Shown: positions 7,353 to 14,078 of the stretch, piece by piece | How the letters are laid out: every line of letters begins with the position of its first letter | Numbering within the stretch: position 1 is the first letter of the stretch | Source of the DNA: an uncultured Anaerolineales bacterium | GTDB lineage: Bacteria > Chloroflexota > Anaerolineae > Anaerolineales > Villigracilaceae | NCBI GenBank assembly: GCA_937928015.1 | Contig: CALFXA010000262.1 | Span: 1 to 31,501, forward strand | DNA length: 31,501 nucleotides | Reading direction: 5' to 3' | Translations under genes and position numbers: made by a program | Notes under the pieces: model-generated | What the model was told of the DNA's origin: nothing | What the model saw: the letters and a program-made list of their open reading frames with translations, nothing else | The model's database searches: none

Positions 7353-7358
7353 TATAAT
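7353..7358 (+). promoter_or_regulatory. -10 element TATAAT placed for a leaderless transcript
   Basis: A perfect TATAAT ends 6 nt before the ATG at 7365, so transcription would start at or next to the start codon. No Shine-Dalgarno is present and the -35 region (TTTCTG at 7330-7335, 17-nt spacing) is poor. This points to leaderless translation. Confidence 0.5.
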
Positions 7359-7364
7359 CGAACC

Positions 7365-7991
7365 ATGTCCAAACTCACCCCTAAAATCATCCTGGAAGGC
7401 ACGCGCCTGACGTTCAAGACCGAGATCGCGTTCGAGCTCAACGAGCATCCGCGCATCGTGGGACCGCGCAAATATCGCTATCATTCGCCTCTCATCTCGG
7501 CGGAATGGTGCACATTCACCAATTTCCCCTGGGGGCGCGGACCGATCAACTTCGAGCCGCAGGAAGAGTCGCTGGCGATGGAGACCTACGCCACCTGGGC
7601 GCGCATGTTCGAGTTGCAGCGCTATTACTCGTGGATCGTGGACCGCTTCCACATCTCCACGCGCGCGTATCAGTTGCAGACCTATCACAAGGATTATGAT
7701 TTCCGCTGGTTGGAGGAACGCCTGGTCCCGCTCAATTTTCGGATGGTGCTGCTGACGCGTTCGCCCGAATCTTTTGCAGCGGCGCGCGAGGAGCGGCTCA
7801 AGGTGTCGGGCAATCCCTCGCAGTACGACAACCTAGATGTGTTCATCGAGCAGCAGGAATTGATGCGCCGCCTGGTGCGCGAGTCGCTGCTGCCCGTGCT
7901 GGAAGTGGATATCTCGGATAACGGCATCCCTGCTGCCGTCGAGCGCATCGCCGATTGGATGGAGTCGACGGGTGGCTTGTACATGCCGTAA
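7365..7991 (+). CDS. Nucleoside/nucleotide-kinase-like protein with degenerate P-loop
   Basis: The 208-residue protein opens with PKIILEGTRLTFKTEIA, the place and context of a Walker A in thymidylate/deoxynucleoside kinases (EG-x4-GKT). Here Gly is replaced by Phe17, giving G12-x4-F-K18-T19. Further family-like segments are a DRFHIST stretch near residues 93-99, a strand with VLLTRSPE (126-133), an arginine-bearing lid-like region (AAREERLKV) and a C-terminal VLEVDISD strand and helix. I infer a P-loop kinase fold that may no longer bind ATP normally or binds another ligand. Some nucleoside kinases would show two acidic/arginine motifs I cannot place confidently. The gene is alone on the plus strand, probably leaderless, and converges with pyrD 11 nt away with no obvious terminator between them. 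Confidence 0.75.
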   Translation: MSKLTPKIILEGTRLTFKTEIAFELNEHPRIVGPRKYRYHSPLISAEWCTFTNFPWGRGPINFEPQEESLAMETYATWARMFELQRYYSWIVDRFHISTRAYQLQTYHKDYDFRWLEERLVPLNFRMVLLTRSPESFAAAREERLKVSGNPSQYDNLDVFIEQQELMRRLVRESLLPVLEVDISDNGIPAAVERIADWMESTGGLYMP

Positions 7992-8002
7992 CAACGACAT
8001 GA

Positions 8003-9082
8003 CTACAGAGCTTTGATGATCTCCTTCACCAACCCAGGTCCGCGATAGATCAGGCCTGTGTAGACCTGCACCAGCGCCGCCCCCATGCCGAGGCGGCGTT
8101 TTGCGTCGTCTGGACTCATAATCCCGCCCACGCTGACGACGGACAGGCGGCCGTCCAGCCGTTTGACGACCTGCGCCAGCACCTCTTCACTGCGGACCCT
8201 GAGCGGGGCTCCGCTTAAGCCACCGCTTTCGCCGCCCTGACTGGAGCGCAATCCCTCGCGGGCCAGAGTCGTGTTGGTGACGATGACGCCGTCCATGTGC
8301 GTGCGCAGGATCACGTCCAGGGCATCGTCCAACTCCCCTGCGCTGAGATCAGGTGCGAGCTTGACCAAAAGCGGGAGTCGCTTTTCCCAACGTGTTTGTT
8401 CCAGCAATCGTTGTTCGTGCAGATGGGTCAGCAGCGACTCGAGCGCTTCGCGTCCCTGCAACTGGCGCAGTCCCACCGTGTTGGGCGAACTGACGTTGAT
8501 GGTTAGGTAGCCCGCCAGGCGCGCGTAGTTTTGCAGCAGCGAGATGTAATCGTAGACGGCCTGCTCGTTGGGGGTGTTCTTGTTCTTGCCGAGGTTCACG
8601 CCCAACACCGCCGCCGTGGGCCGACGGTATGCCACATAAAAGCGCGGGCGAAAGCCGAAGGTCCGCTCGACGAAGCCGACATGCAGGTCGGGGTCGAGCT
8701 GGGTTTGCACAAACTCGGTGCCGCGGCTGGGAAATCCCATGCGGTTGATGACGGCTTCATCCTCCACCAGGCGGAAGACGCGCGGTTTGGGGTTTCCGCT
8801 TTGCGGCAGCGGCGTGACCGTGCCGATCTCGATGTGACCGAAGCCGAGCGTATCCAACCCGTGGATGGCGACGCCGTCCTTGTCGTAGCCAGCCGCCAGC
8901 CCCACGGGATTCCTGAAGCGCAGCCCGAAGACCTCGACGGGTTTGTCGGGCGCCTTGAATATCTGAGAAAGCAGCCAGCCGACGGGGCGCACGCGTCCCG
9001 CCAGGCTGATGGCGCGCAGGGTCAGTTCGTGGGCTTGCTCGGGGTCGAGCCGAAAGAGGAGGGAACGAATGGAGTCGTACAT
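8003..9082 (-). CDS. pyrD: Dihydroorotate dehydrogenase, class 2 (quinone-dependent)
   Basis: The 359-residue enzyme oxidises dihydroorotate to orotate at the membrane, passing electrons to quinone through FMN. Class 2 is indicated by the length, the N-terminal amphipathic extension (about 1-45, MYDSIRSLLFRLDPEQAHEL) and serine instead of cysteine at the catalytic position, NVSSPNT (Ser198-Ser199). FMN contacts are visible in GLAAGYDKDG (61-70), NRMGFPSRG (113-121), GVNLGKNK (161-168), VTNTT and SVGGI. No Shine-Dalgarno is clear at the ATG at 9082. It follows the GNAT gene by 60 nt without a hairpin, so it is probably the last gene of the pyr operon. A quinone-linked pyrD implies a respiratory chain, which agrees with the cytochrome gene at 28096. 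Confidence 0.95.
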   Translation of the reverse strand: MYDSIRSLLFRLDPEQAHELTLRAISLAGRVRPVGWLLSQIFKAPDKPVEVFGLRFRNPVGLAAGYDKDGVAIHGLDTLGFGHIEIGTVTPLPQSGNPKPRVFRLVEDEAVINRMGFPSRGTEFVQTQLDPDLHVGFVERTFGFRPRFYVAYRRPTAAVLGVNLGKNKNTPNEQAVYDYISLLQNYARLAGYLTINVSSPNTVGLRQLQGREALESLLTHLHEQRLLEQTRWEKRLPLLVKLAPDLSAGELDDALDVILRTHMDGVIVTNTTLAREGLRSSQGGESGGLSGAPLRVRSEEVLAQVVKRLDGRLSVVSVGGIMSPDDAKRRLGMGAALVQVYTGLIYRGPGLVKEIIKAL

Positions 9083-9142
9083 CAGCGGTCTGTTTGCCTT
9101 GTTTCAAATTGTTGGTGCGGGATAGTTTATCAAAGAAAATGG

Positions 9143-10027
9143 TTATTTCACTTTTTTTCGATACCCGCGCAGCACGCGTTCGGTGACAAAGCCGAACTTA
9201 GCATACAAGCCGCGCGCGATCTGGTTGTCTGCATTGACGGTCAGGCTGACCTTTTGTGTACTGGGCGCGGAAAACATCCAGTCCAGGCCTGTGGTCAGCA
9301 GATCCGCGCCGATGCCGCGCCCACGGGCTGATTCGTCGGTGCCGATGAAGTCCACATAGCCCGACTCGGCTGCAAGATCGATCTTTCCAAAATGGTAGCC
9401 AAGCAGGCGGTCTCCATCCACGGCCAGCAGAAGTTGATGAGTCTCGTTGATGCGGTCCACGATCTGGCGGGCGGTGAAGTATGTGCCAGGGAAGACAGCA
9501 TTGTGCAGGTGTTCGAAGTCCGCGAAGAAGGACTCTTCATAAGGGATGACCTTGGTTCCCCTGTTTGCGTGAGGCTTGTAGTTGCCACGCATCAAGGTCA
9601 TGACTGCATCTTCGGAATGCTGCGGGAATCCATGCCGCGCGGCGAATTCGTCGAGACGGGTGTTTTGGATGTCGCTGAACAGGTCGAAGCTGTGGATGCC
9701 GGCGGGGATCAGGGTCAATGCCTGGCGATACAGTTCATCTGCCAGCGTGTGCCAATCTGAGTGTTCGACGAGCGGACCATGCAACCAGGCGCGGTCGACC
9801 TCGAGGTCGGCATCCACGCCGAAGACGCCGACCAATGCGTCATCCTCATACGCCAGCAGAAAGCCCTCGTCAATTGGGATGACACACTCCGCCAATGAGG
9901 CGCGTACGTCCTCTTCTCCATCGCCGAAGAAGCCGATATGATGAGTCCCATCACTGTTAAGACGGGTGACGAACTGGACCAGTTCTTCGATGCGATCCTT
10001 GCACGGGGTAATGTTGATCATGGTCAT
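9143..10027 (-). CDS. Tandem-GNAT N-acetyltransferase
   Basis: The 294-residue protein has two GNAT halves. The C-terminal half (about 155-294) carries a clear acetyl-CoA motif: GTDESARGRGIGADLL (229-244), followed by VNADNQIARGLYAKFGF (264-280). The N-terminal half (about 1-150) has the same strand/helix rhythm but lacks the glycine loop and is probably non-catalytic. The substrate is unknown. The first ATG (10027) overlaps the stop of the upstream gene as ATGA. A second ATG at 10021 has better spacing from AGGA (8 nt) and may be the real start. It lies inside the pyrimidine operon, between the PD-(D/E)XK-like gene and pyrD, but no link to pyrimidine metabolism is known to me. Confidence 0.9.
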   Translation of the reverse strand: MTMINITPCKDRIEELVQFVTRLNSDGTHHIGFFGDGEEDVRASLAECVIPIDEGFLLAYEDDALVGVFGVDADLEVDRAWLHGPLVEHSDWHTLADELYRQALTLIPAGIHSFDLFSDIQNTRLDEFAARHGFPQHSEDAVMTLMRGNYKPHANRGTKVIPYEESFFADFEHLHNAVFPGTYFTARQIVDRINETHQLLLAVDGDRLLGYHFGKIDLAAESGYVDFIGTDESARGRGIGADLLTTGLDWMFSAPSTQKVSLTVNADNQIARGLYAKFGFVTERVLRGYRKKVK

Positions 10028-10713
10028 TTTCCTAAAAACTCTGGACTCCCTTTTGCCCAGGCGAGGAAGAAACGAATGTTCCCCACTTCTTTGATGAAAT
10101 GAAGTGTTCCCTCTTCGGCATGGACACCGAGCAATGCGGCAAATGCCTGATAATCCTCCAGCCAGGCCGCCGTGGGGCTGAAGGAATGAACCAGCATGAT
10201 TGCACTTGCGGCATTGAATCGTTGCGCTTCCAGGATTGCGGATGCAGAGCGATGCAGTAATTGGTAACGGATATGAGATGGAATTTCCTGTAAGCCCAAT
10301 AGATTCTGTAGGAACTCAAAACGAAGTGCTTTGCCCCTGGTCTCGGATGGATTCCATTCACCCACGGTTCGGTCAAAGGATTCGGAAACCTTCCCTTCTA
10401 CCATGATGCTGACAAGCTCCCGATTGCCATCCCTGGCCAGAACAAACAGATCGTTTTGCGATGGGTGGCTGTTCATCGGTGGCATGTACACTTTGTGCTC
10501 AGGAAACGCCAGTAAAAGTTCAAGCTGTCCGAATTCTGGAAGGCCCGAACAGACAAAGGCTTTCTGTACTTCGGGCGGAAAACCATCCGCACTTTCCCAA
10601 CAATGAGCCAAGGTCCGCGCGGAGTAGCCGCTGCGCCATTGTCTGTCAGGTTCGGCAAGAAGTTGTTGCCAGGCCTCTGGACCTGTTGTGGGAACAAAAA
10701 TATGGTGGGACAT
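10024..10713 (-). CDS. PD-(D/E)XK nuclease-like protein of unknown function
   Basis: The 229-residue cytosolic protein has no signal peptide or membrane span. Its core shows SQNDLFVLAR (Asp88), then a strand VSIMVEGKVSE with Glu106 and Lys108, which fits the D-(x17)-E-x-K arrangement of restriction-endonuclease-like folds. The surroundings (WRSGYSARTLAHCWE; long helices with SAILEAQRFNA and MLVHSF) resemble an uncharacterised family I recall as DUF6946, but I cannot confirm the name. It starts 3 nt after pyrE with no Shine-Dalgarno and ends overlapping the GNAT start, so it is translationally tied into the pyr operon. Roles could be nucleic-acid cleavage or a nuclease fold that has lost activity. 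Confidence 0.75.
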   Translation of the reverse strand: MSHHIFVPTTGPEAWQQLLAEPDRQWRSGYSARTLAHCWESADGFPPEVQKAFVCSGLPEFGQLELLLAFPEHKVYMPPMNSHPSQNDLFVLARDGNRELVSIMVEGKVSESFDRTVGEWNPSETRGKALRFEFLQNLLGLQEIPSHIRYQLLHRSASAILEAQRFNAASAIMLVHSFSPTAAWLEDYQAFAALLGVHAEEGTLHFIKEVGNIRFFLAWAKGSPEFLGK

Positions 10714-10716
10714 TAG

Positions 10717-11331
10717 TTAACGGCTGCTGGCGAGAAATTCGCGCGTGGCGGTGATCTTTCCCTTGTCGACCTTGCCCGTCGATTCCCAATACGCCAGCAT
10801 GTCCGAGATGGTCAACACCGCGTGCAGGGAATAGCCCGCCTGTTCCAGCGATTCCTTCGCGCCCGACTGACGGTCCACGAGCACGACGACATCCTTCACG
10901 ACCAGACCGACGCCTGTCAGCTTCTCGATGGCTTCGAACTTGCTGCCGCCCGTGGTAGCCAGGTCATCGATCACGACCACTGTCTCGCCCGCGTGGAACT
11001 CGCCTTCGATCTCGGCCTTGGTGCCGTACGCCTTGGCTTCCTTGCGCGGATAGATCATCGGGTAGCCGCCCGCCAGGGAGATGGCGGTGGCAATCGGAAT
11101 GGCGGCGTAAGGCAGACCCGCGATGCGCGAGAATTGGAGGCGGGAAAGCAGCGGCAGATATGCCTGCGCGATATCCGCCAGCAGGCTGGGATAAGTGATG
11201 ATCTGTCGGAGGTCGATGTAGATCGGCGACTTGAGTCCAGACTTGAGGGTGAACTCGCCGAACTTGATGCAGCCCGCTTCGAGCAGGCTGTCGGCTAAGG
11301 CGTAATTGGGAGTGGATGATTGGTCCGTCAT
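10717..11331 (-). CDS. pyrE: Orotate phosphoribosyltransferase
   Basis: The 204-residue enzyme converts orotate plus PRPP to orotidine 5'-phosphate in UMP synthesis. The PRPP-binding signature VVVIDDLATTGGSK is at 118-131, and the flexible-loop region PRKEAKAYGTKAEIEG (95-110) carries the expected lysines. FTLKSGLKSPIYID (27-40) is the family's N-terminal motif. The ATG at 11331 has AGGAG 5 nt upstream; longer readings in this frame continue antisense-like into pyrF and are not real. It lies 11 nt after pyrF and 3 nt before the nuclease-like gene. The length is normal and all key motifs are intact. Confidence 0.96.
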   Translation of the reverse strand: MTDQSSTPNYALADSLLEAGCIKFGEFTLKSGLKSPIYIDLRQIITYPSLLADIAQAYLPLLSRLQFSRIAGLPYAAIPIATAISLAGGYPMIYPRKEAKAYGTKAEIEGEFHAGETVVVIDDLATTGGSKFEAIEKLTGVGLVVKDVVVLVDRQSGAKESLEQAGYSLHAVLTISDMLAYWESTGKVDKGKITATREFLASSR

Positions 11332-11342
11332 GGTGACTCCTG

Positions 11343-12176
11343 TTAACGGTTTATGGAGATCGAAGACCGAATTTCTAGCATCGAGTCGCGCAACTCTAAA
11401 ACCGTCTTGCGCGGATTGTCGCTGCGCGAGATGGCCCGCGAGATGGGCAGCAGGACACCCTTGCCGTCCTTGCGCAGACCCGCCTTCAGCGTGGACTCCA
11501 ACTCTCCGCCCTGTGCGCCGACGCCGGGCGCGAGGAACCACAGGTTGGGTGCCGCCTCGCGGACGCGCTGCATGGCGTCCAGATGTGTGGCGCCGACCAC
11601 CAGGCCGATGTTGTTCTTGGTATTCCAGGATTGGGCGAGATGCGCAACGTGGACATACAGCGGAATCGACCGTGGACCATCGACCACCATCACATCCTGC
11701 AAATCGCCGCTCCCCGCATTCGACGTCTTGCATAGCAGGAACACACCCTTCTCCGAATTTTGCAAGAACGGGTCGATGGAGTCCTTGCCGAGGTACGGGC
11801 TGAGCGTGATGCAGTGCGCACCCAGGCTTTCGAACGCGGATTTGGCGTAGGCTTCCGCGGTTGAGGCGATGTCGCCACGTTTGGCGTCCAGGATGACGGG
11901 GATTAGCGAGCCGAGCCGATTCGATTCTGCCTGCACCGCTTCGATGACCTGCTTGAGGGCGGCCCAGCCATCCGCGCCGAAGACCTCGAAGAAGGCGGCA
12001 TTGGGCTTGAAGGCCGCGGCGTAGGGCGCAGTCTGTTTGACGAGATGCAGGCAGAAGTCCAGTGCGGCTTCGGCGGTGGGCGCTTTCAGGTCGGAGACGT
12101 GCGGGTCGAGTCCCACGCACAGCAGCGAGGAGCAATCGTCGACGCGTTTTTCGAGAAAGGTGAAGAAGGATTCCAT
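11343..12176 (-). CDS. pyrF: Orotidine 5'-phosphate decarboxylase, type 2
   Basis: The 277-residue enzyme makes UMP from OMP. The catalytic Asp/Lys motif is DAKRGDIAST (97-106). LCVGLDPHVSDLKAP (19-33), FKPNAAFFE (56-64) and the late APGVGAQGG phosphate-binding loop are present. The length, with a larger barrel than the ~235-residue type 1 enzymes, marks the type 2 subfamily. The ATG at 12176 has GGAG 5-6 nt upstream; an in-frame ATG at 12239 would put the start inside the inverted repeat at 12207-12243 and is unlikely. It follows pyrB with an 80-nt gap filled by that repeat and precedes pyrE by 11 nt. Confidence 0.95.
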   Translation of the reverse strand: MESFFTFLEKRVDDCSSLLCVGLDPHVSDLKAPTAEAALDFCLHLVKQTAPYAAAFKPNAAFFEVFGADGWAALKQVIEAVQAESNRLGSLIPVILDAKRGDIASTAEAYAKSAFESLGAHCITLSPYLGKDSIDPFLQNSEKGVFLLCKTSNAGSGDLQDVMVVDGPRSIPLYVHVAHLAQSWNTKNNIGLVVGATHLDAMQRVREAAPNLWFLAPGVGAQGGELESTLKAGLRKDGKGVLLPISRAISRSDNPRKTVLELRDSMLEIRSSISINR

Positions 12177-12206
12177 GACTCTCCAGTTTGAAAGTTTGAA
12201 GGTCTC

Positions 12207-12243
12207 AAGGTTGACAGGTTTGACCTTCCAACCTGTCAACCTT
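12207..12243. repeat. 14-bp perfect inverted repeat between pyrB and pyrF
   Basis: AAGGTTGACAGGTT (12207-12220) is the exact reverse complement of 12230-12243, with a 9-nt loop. The flanks (12185-12200 and 12244-12256) hold partly complementary GTTTGAAA / TTTCAACTT units, so the whole 12185-12256 segment looks like a small repeat-derived hairpin element. It has no run of T on the minus strand after the stem, so it is not a standard terminator. It fills the only sizeable gap inside the pyr operon. Confidence 0.75.
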
Positions 12244-12256
12244 TCAACTTGTAAAC

Positions 12257-13240
12257 TCAGGCTTTTCCGAGCACCATCGCCAGCAGCGCCATGCGGACGT
12301 ACAGGCCGTATTCCATCTGGCGGAAGTAGGCGGCGCGGGGATCGTCGTCGAAGTCGGGGCTGATCTCGCCGACGCGCGGCAGCGGGTGCATTACGATCAT
12401 ATCCTGTTTGGCGGCTTTCATCACCTCGGGATCGATCACATACGCGCCCTTGACCTTTTCGTAGTCGGCAGGGTCTTCGAAGCGTTCCTTCTGCACGCGC
12501 GTGACGTACAGTACGTCGGTCTGCGGCAGGACCTCATCCAGCGTAGAGTACTCGGCCTGTGGGATGCCCTTGGCCGCGACCTCGTCCATCACTTCCTTGG
12601 GCATGCGCAAAATTTCAGGCGCAACATAGTTGATCTTGACATCATATAAGGAAAGCAGGCGCGCCAGGGAGTGGACGGTGCGCCCGTATTTCAGGTCGCC
12701 CAGCATGGTGATGGTCAGTCCGTCAATGCGGCCCACGCCGAGTTCCTCGAAGATGGTGAAGGTGTCGAGCAGGGCCTGGGTGGGATGTTCGCCCACGCCG
12801 TCGCCCGCGTTGATGACGGGTTTGCGCGCGGCCTTGGCCGCAATGGCGGCGGAGCCCGTCTCAGGATGGCGCAGCACGATCACGTCCGCGTAGCATTCCA
12901 GCGTGCGGATGGTGTCGGGCAGGCTCTCGCCCTTCGACACGGAGGAGTACTTCACTTCGTTGATCGGGATGACCGAGCCACCCAAGCGTTCCATGGCCGC
13001 TGTGAACGAGGACGAGGTGCGCGTAGATGGTTCGTAGAACAGGTTGGCCAGGATCTTGCCTTTGAGCAGGTCGAAGGTGCCGATGCGCTCGACCATCCCG
13101 CGCATTTCGTGCGCCACGCCGAAGACGTATTCGAGGTCCTCGCGTTTGAACTGTTTGACGGAAATGACGTCCTTGCCGTACCACTGGGCGTTCTTGTTCT
13201 CGCCGAACGGCAGATGCGGGTTGGTGGATGAAGTGGGCAT
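12257..13240 (-). CDS. pyrB: Aspartate carbamoyltransferase, catalytic chain
   Basis: The 327-residue enzyme catalyses the committed step of pyrimidine synthesis, carbamoyl phosphate plus aspartate to carbamoyl aspartate. The carbamoyl-phosphate loop is [12 protein letters not shown] (68-79) and the aspartate-binding segment is [10 protein letters not shown] (HPLPR at 285-289). [19 protein letters not shown] and [14 protein letters not shown] are classic ATCase motifs that separate it from ornithine transcarbamoylase. The ATG at 13240 has AAGGAG 8 nt upstream. It is the first structural gene of the operon, 80 nt after a leader terminator, so expression is probably set by attenuation. No regulatory chain (pyrI) or pyrC gene is in the window. 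Confidence 0.96.
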   Translation of the reverse strand: MPTSSTNPHLPFGENKNAQWYGKDVISVKQFKREDLEYVFGVAHEMRGMVERIGTFDLLKGKILANLFYEPSTRTSSSFTAAMERLGGSVIPINEVKYSSVSKGESLPDTIRTLECYADVIVLRHPETGSAAIAAKAARKPVINAGDGVGEHPTQALLDTFTIFEELGVGRIDGLTITMLGDLKYGRTVHSLARLLSLYDVKINYVAPEILRMPKEVMDEVAAKGIPQAEYSTLDEVLPQTDVLYVTRVQKERFEDPADYEKVKGAYVIDPEVMKAAKQDMIVMHPLPRVGEISPDFDDDPRAAYFRQMEYGLYVRMALLAMVLGKA

Positions 13241-13320
13241 TGCTTTCTCTCCTTTGGAACTGAATTTGTTTGACGGAGCGGGACGAGTCTTGAGTCCCGT
13301 TAATCACTGAGTGGAGGGGG

Positions 13321-13358
13321 CATATTAAGAAAAGACCTGACAGGTATCTGTCAGGTCT
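13321..13358 (-). terminator. Attenuator terminator in the pyr leader
   Basis: On the minus strand AGACCTGACAG (13358-13348) and CTGTCAGGTCT (13343-13333) form a perfect 11-bp stem with a 4-nt ATAC loop, followed by TTTTCTTAA. It lies 80 nt upstream of pyrB and about 95 nt after the promoter, with no full gene between. The stop codon of the leader reading frame shares the first base of the stem. Confidence 0.85.
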
Positions 13359-13441
13359 CAGGGACAATGCTTCGGGGAAATTCGGAAATCCAACCTCACG
13401 GTCGGTTCCTTGGGCTTGGTGGGGCGGAATGGCCTGGTCAT
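13358..13441 (-). CDS. Putative pyr leader peptide
   Basis: A 27-codon frame runs from ATG at 13441 to TGA at 13360-13358. An internal GTG at 13399 in the same frame gives 13 codons and has AAGGA with a 7-nt spacer, a better initiation site; the ATG at 13441 lies only about 4 nt after the expected transcription start. The peptide is rich in proline and basic residues and has no conserved domain. A ribosome that reaches the stop would cover the 5' arm of the terminator stem and let transcription reach pyrB. The leader RNA has two UUU runs shortly before the stem, where low UTP could slow polymerase. This is the logic of the enterobacterial pyrBI (pyrL) leader, inferred here from arrangement only. 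Confidence 0.5.
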   Translation of the reverse strand: MTRPFRPTKPKEPTVRLDFRISPKHCP

Positions 13442-13451
13442 AAACGGCCCC

Positions 13452-13457
13452 ATTATA
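13452..13457 (-). promoter_or_regulatory. -10 element of the pyr operon promoter
   Basis: A perfect TATAAT is read on the minus strand at 13457-13452. No good -35 hexamer is seen at 16-18 nt upstream, so the promoter may depend on an activator or sigma contact other than -35. The transcript would begin near 13445. Confidence 0.6.
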
Positions 13458-13483
13458 CAACAAATGTCTGAACAGGCCAGGGC

Positions 13484-13948
13484 TCACTCCAGGGAAATGA
13501 GAAAACCGACGCGATAGTCCGATGCCTTGATCTCGGACATGAATTTTGCGGGATACGGCAAGACGCTGGTGATCTTGACCTGATACCCTTCGAACATGAC
13601 ACGATCCTGAATGCCCTCGAACTCCATCGTGGGAGCCAGACCGTTGTTGCTGGTGAAGGTTTGGAGGGTGAACTCGACTGCCTCGCCTGATCCCTTTTGC
13701 GTGGACACGGTCAATGTGACGGGGCCGCTGGCGGCGCATTCGATCTTGCTCGGGCAGCGTGCATCGTTCGAGACTGCGATAAGCGTGAGGGTCAACCCTG
13801 CATCTGCAAGGATCGCGGATTGGCCCGGGGCGAGAGTGAACTCCGTTCCAGCGGAGATAGTCAACGGCGGGGGTGGAGTGGCGGGTTGACAGGATGCCAG
13901 GAGCAGAGTCAATGCCAAAAACGGGAAGAGCAGATTCGATCTATGCAT
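13484..13948 (-). CDS. Secreted lipoprotein with DARCP-type cysteine motif
   Basis: The 154-residue precursor has a typical lipoprotein signal ending LLLASC (Cys20), a proline-rich linker, and a small beta-rich domain. The motif SNDARCPSKIECAASGPVT holds two cysteines that probably form a disulfide, a pattern I have seen in uncharacterised bacterial lipoproteins. The ATG at 13948 has GGAG 7 nt upstream. It lies between the aminotransferase terminator and the pyr promoter, and appears monocistronic. No terminator hairpin is seen after its stop, so some transcription may enter the pyr leader. Function is unknown. Confidence 0.85.
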   Translation of the reverse strand: MHRSNLLFPFLALTLLLASCQPATPPPPLTISAGTEFTLAPGQSAILADAGLTLTLIAVSNDARCPSKIECAASGPVTLTVSTQKGSGEAVEFTLQTFTSNNGLAPTMEFEGIQDRVMFEGYQVKITSVLPYPAKFMSEIKASDYRVGFLISLE

Positions 13949-14046
13949 GATTTCTCCAATGGAGGATATTCAAATACAGGTTCATGTGACTGGGCATCTC
14001 CCGTTGATCCTGCGAGTTTGTCCGTCGCGGACATGATGTTAAATCA

Positions 14047-14074
14047 AAAGCGGGCATGTCACCATGCCCGCTTT
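14047..14074 (-). terminator. Rho-independent terminator of the aminotransferase operon
   Basis: AAAGCGGGCAT (14047-14057) pairs perfectly with ATGCCCGCTTT (14064-14074), and an extra G-C pair closes a 4-nt loop. TTTTGATTT follows on the minus strand. It lies 4 nt past the aminotransferase stop. Its stem core, AAGCGGGCA/TGCCCGCTT, is identical to that of the hairpin at 5835-5864. Confidence 0.9.
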
Positions 14075-14078
14075 CATT

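Noticed and set aside
10717..12135. Fusion of a long N-terminal part to pyrE
   Set aside because: The upstream part of that frame overlaps pyrF out of frame and encodes Arg/Ala-rich nonsense; pyrE has its own ATG with a good ribosome-binding site at 11331.
13380..13415. PyrR-binding loop in the pyr leader
   Set aside because: The minus strand has CCGTGAGGTT, close to the loop part of the PyrR consensus, but the bases before it cannot form the required stem. No antiterminator pairing with the terminator arm longer than about 4 bp is visible.
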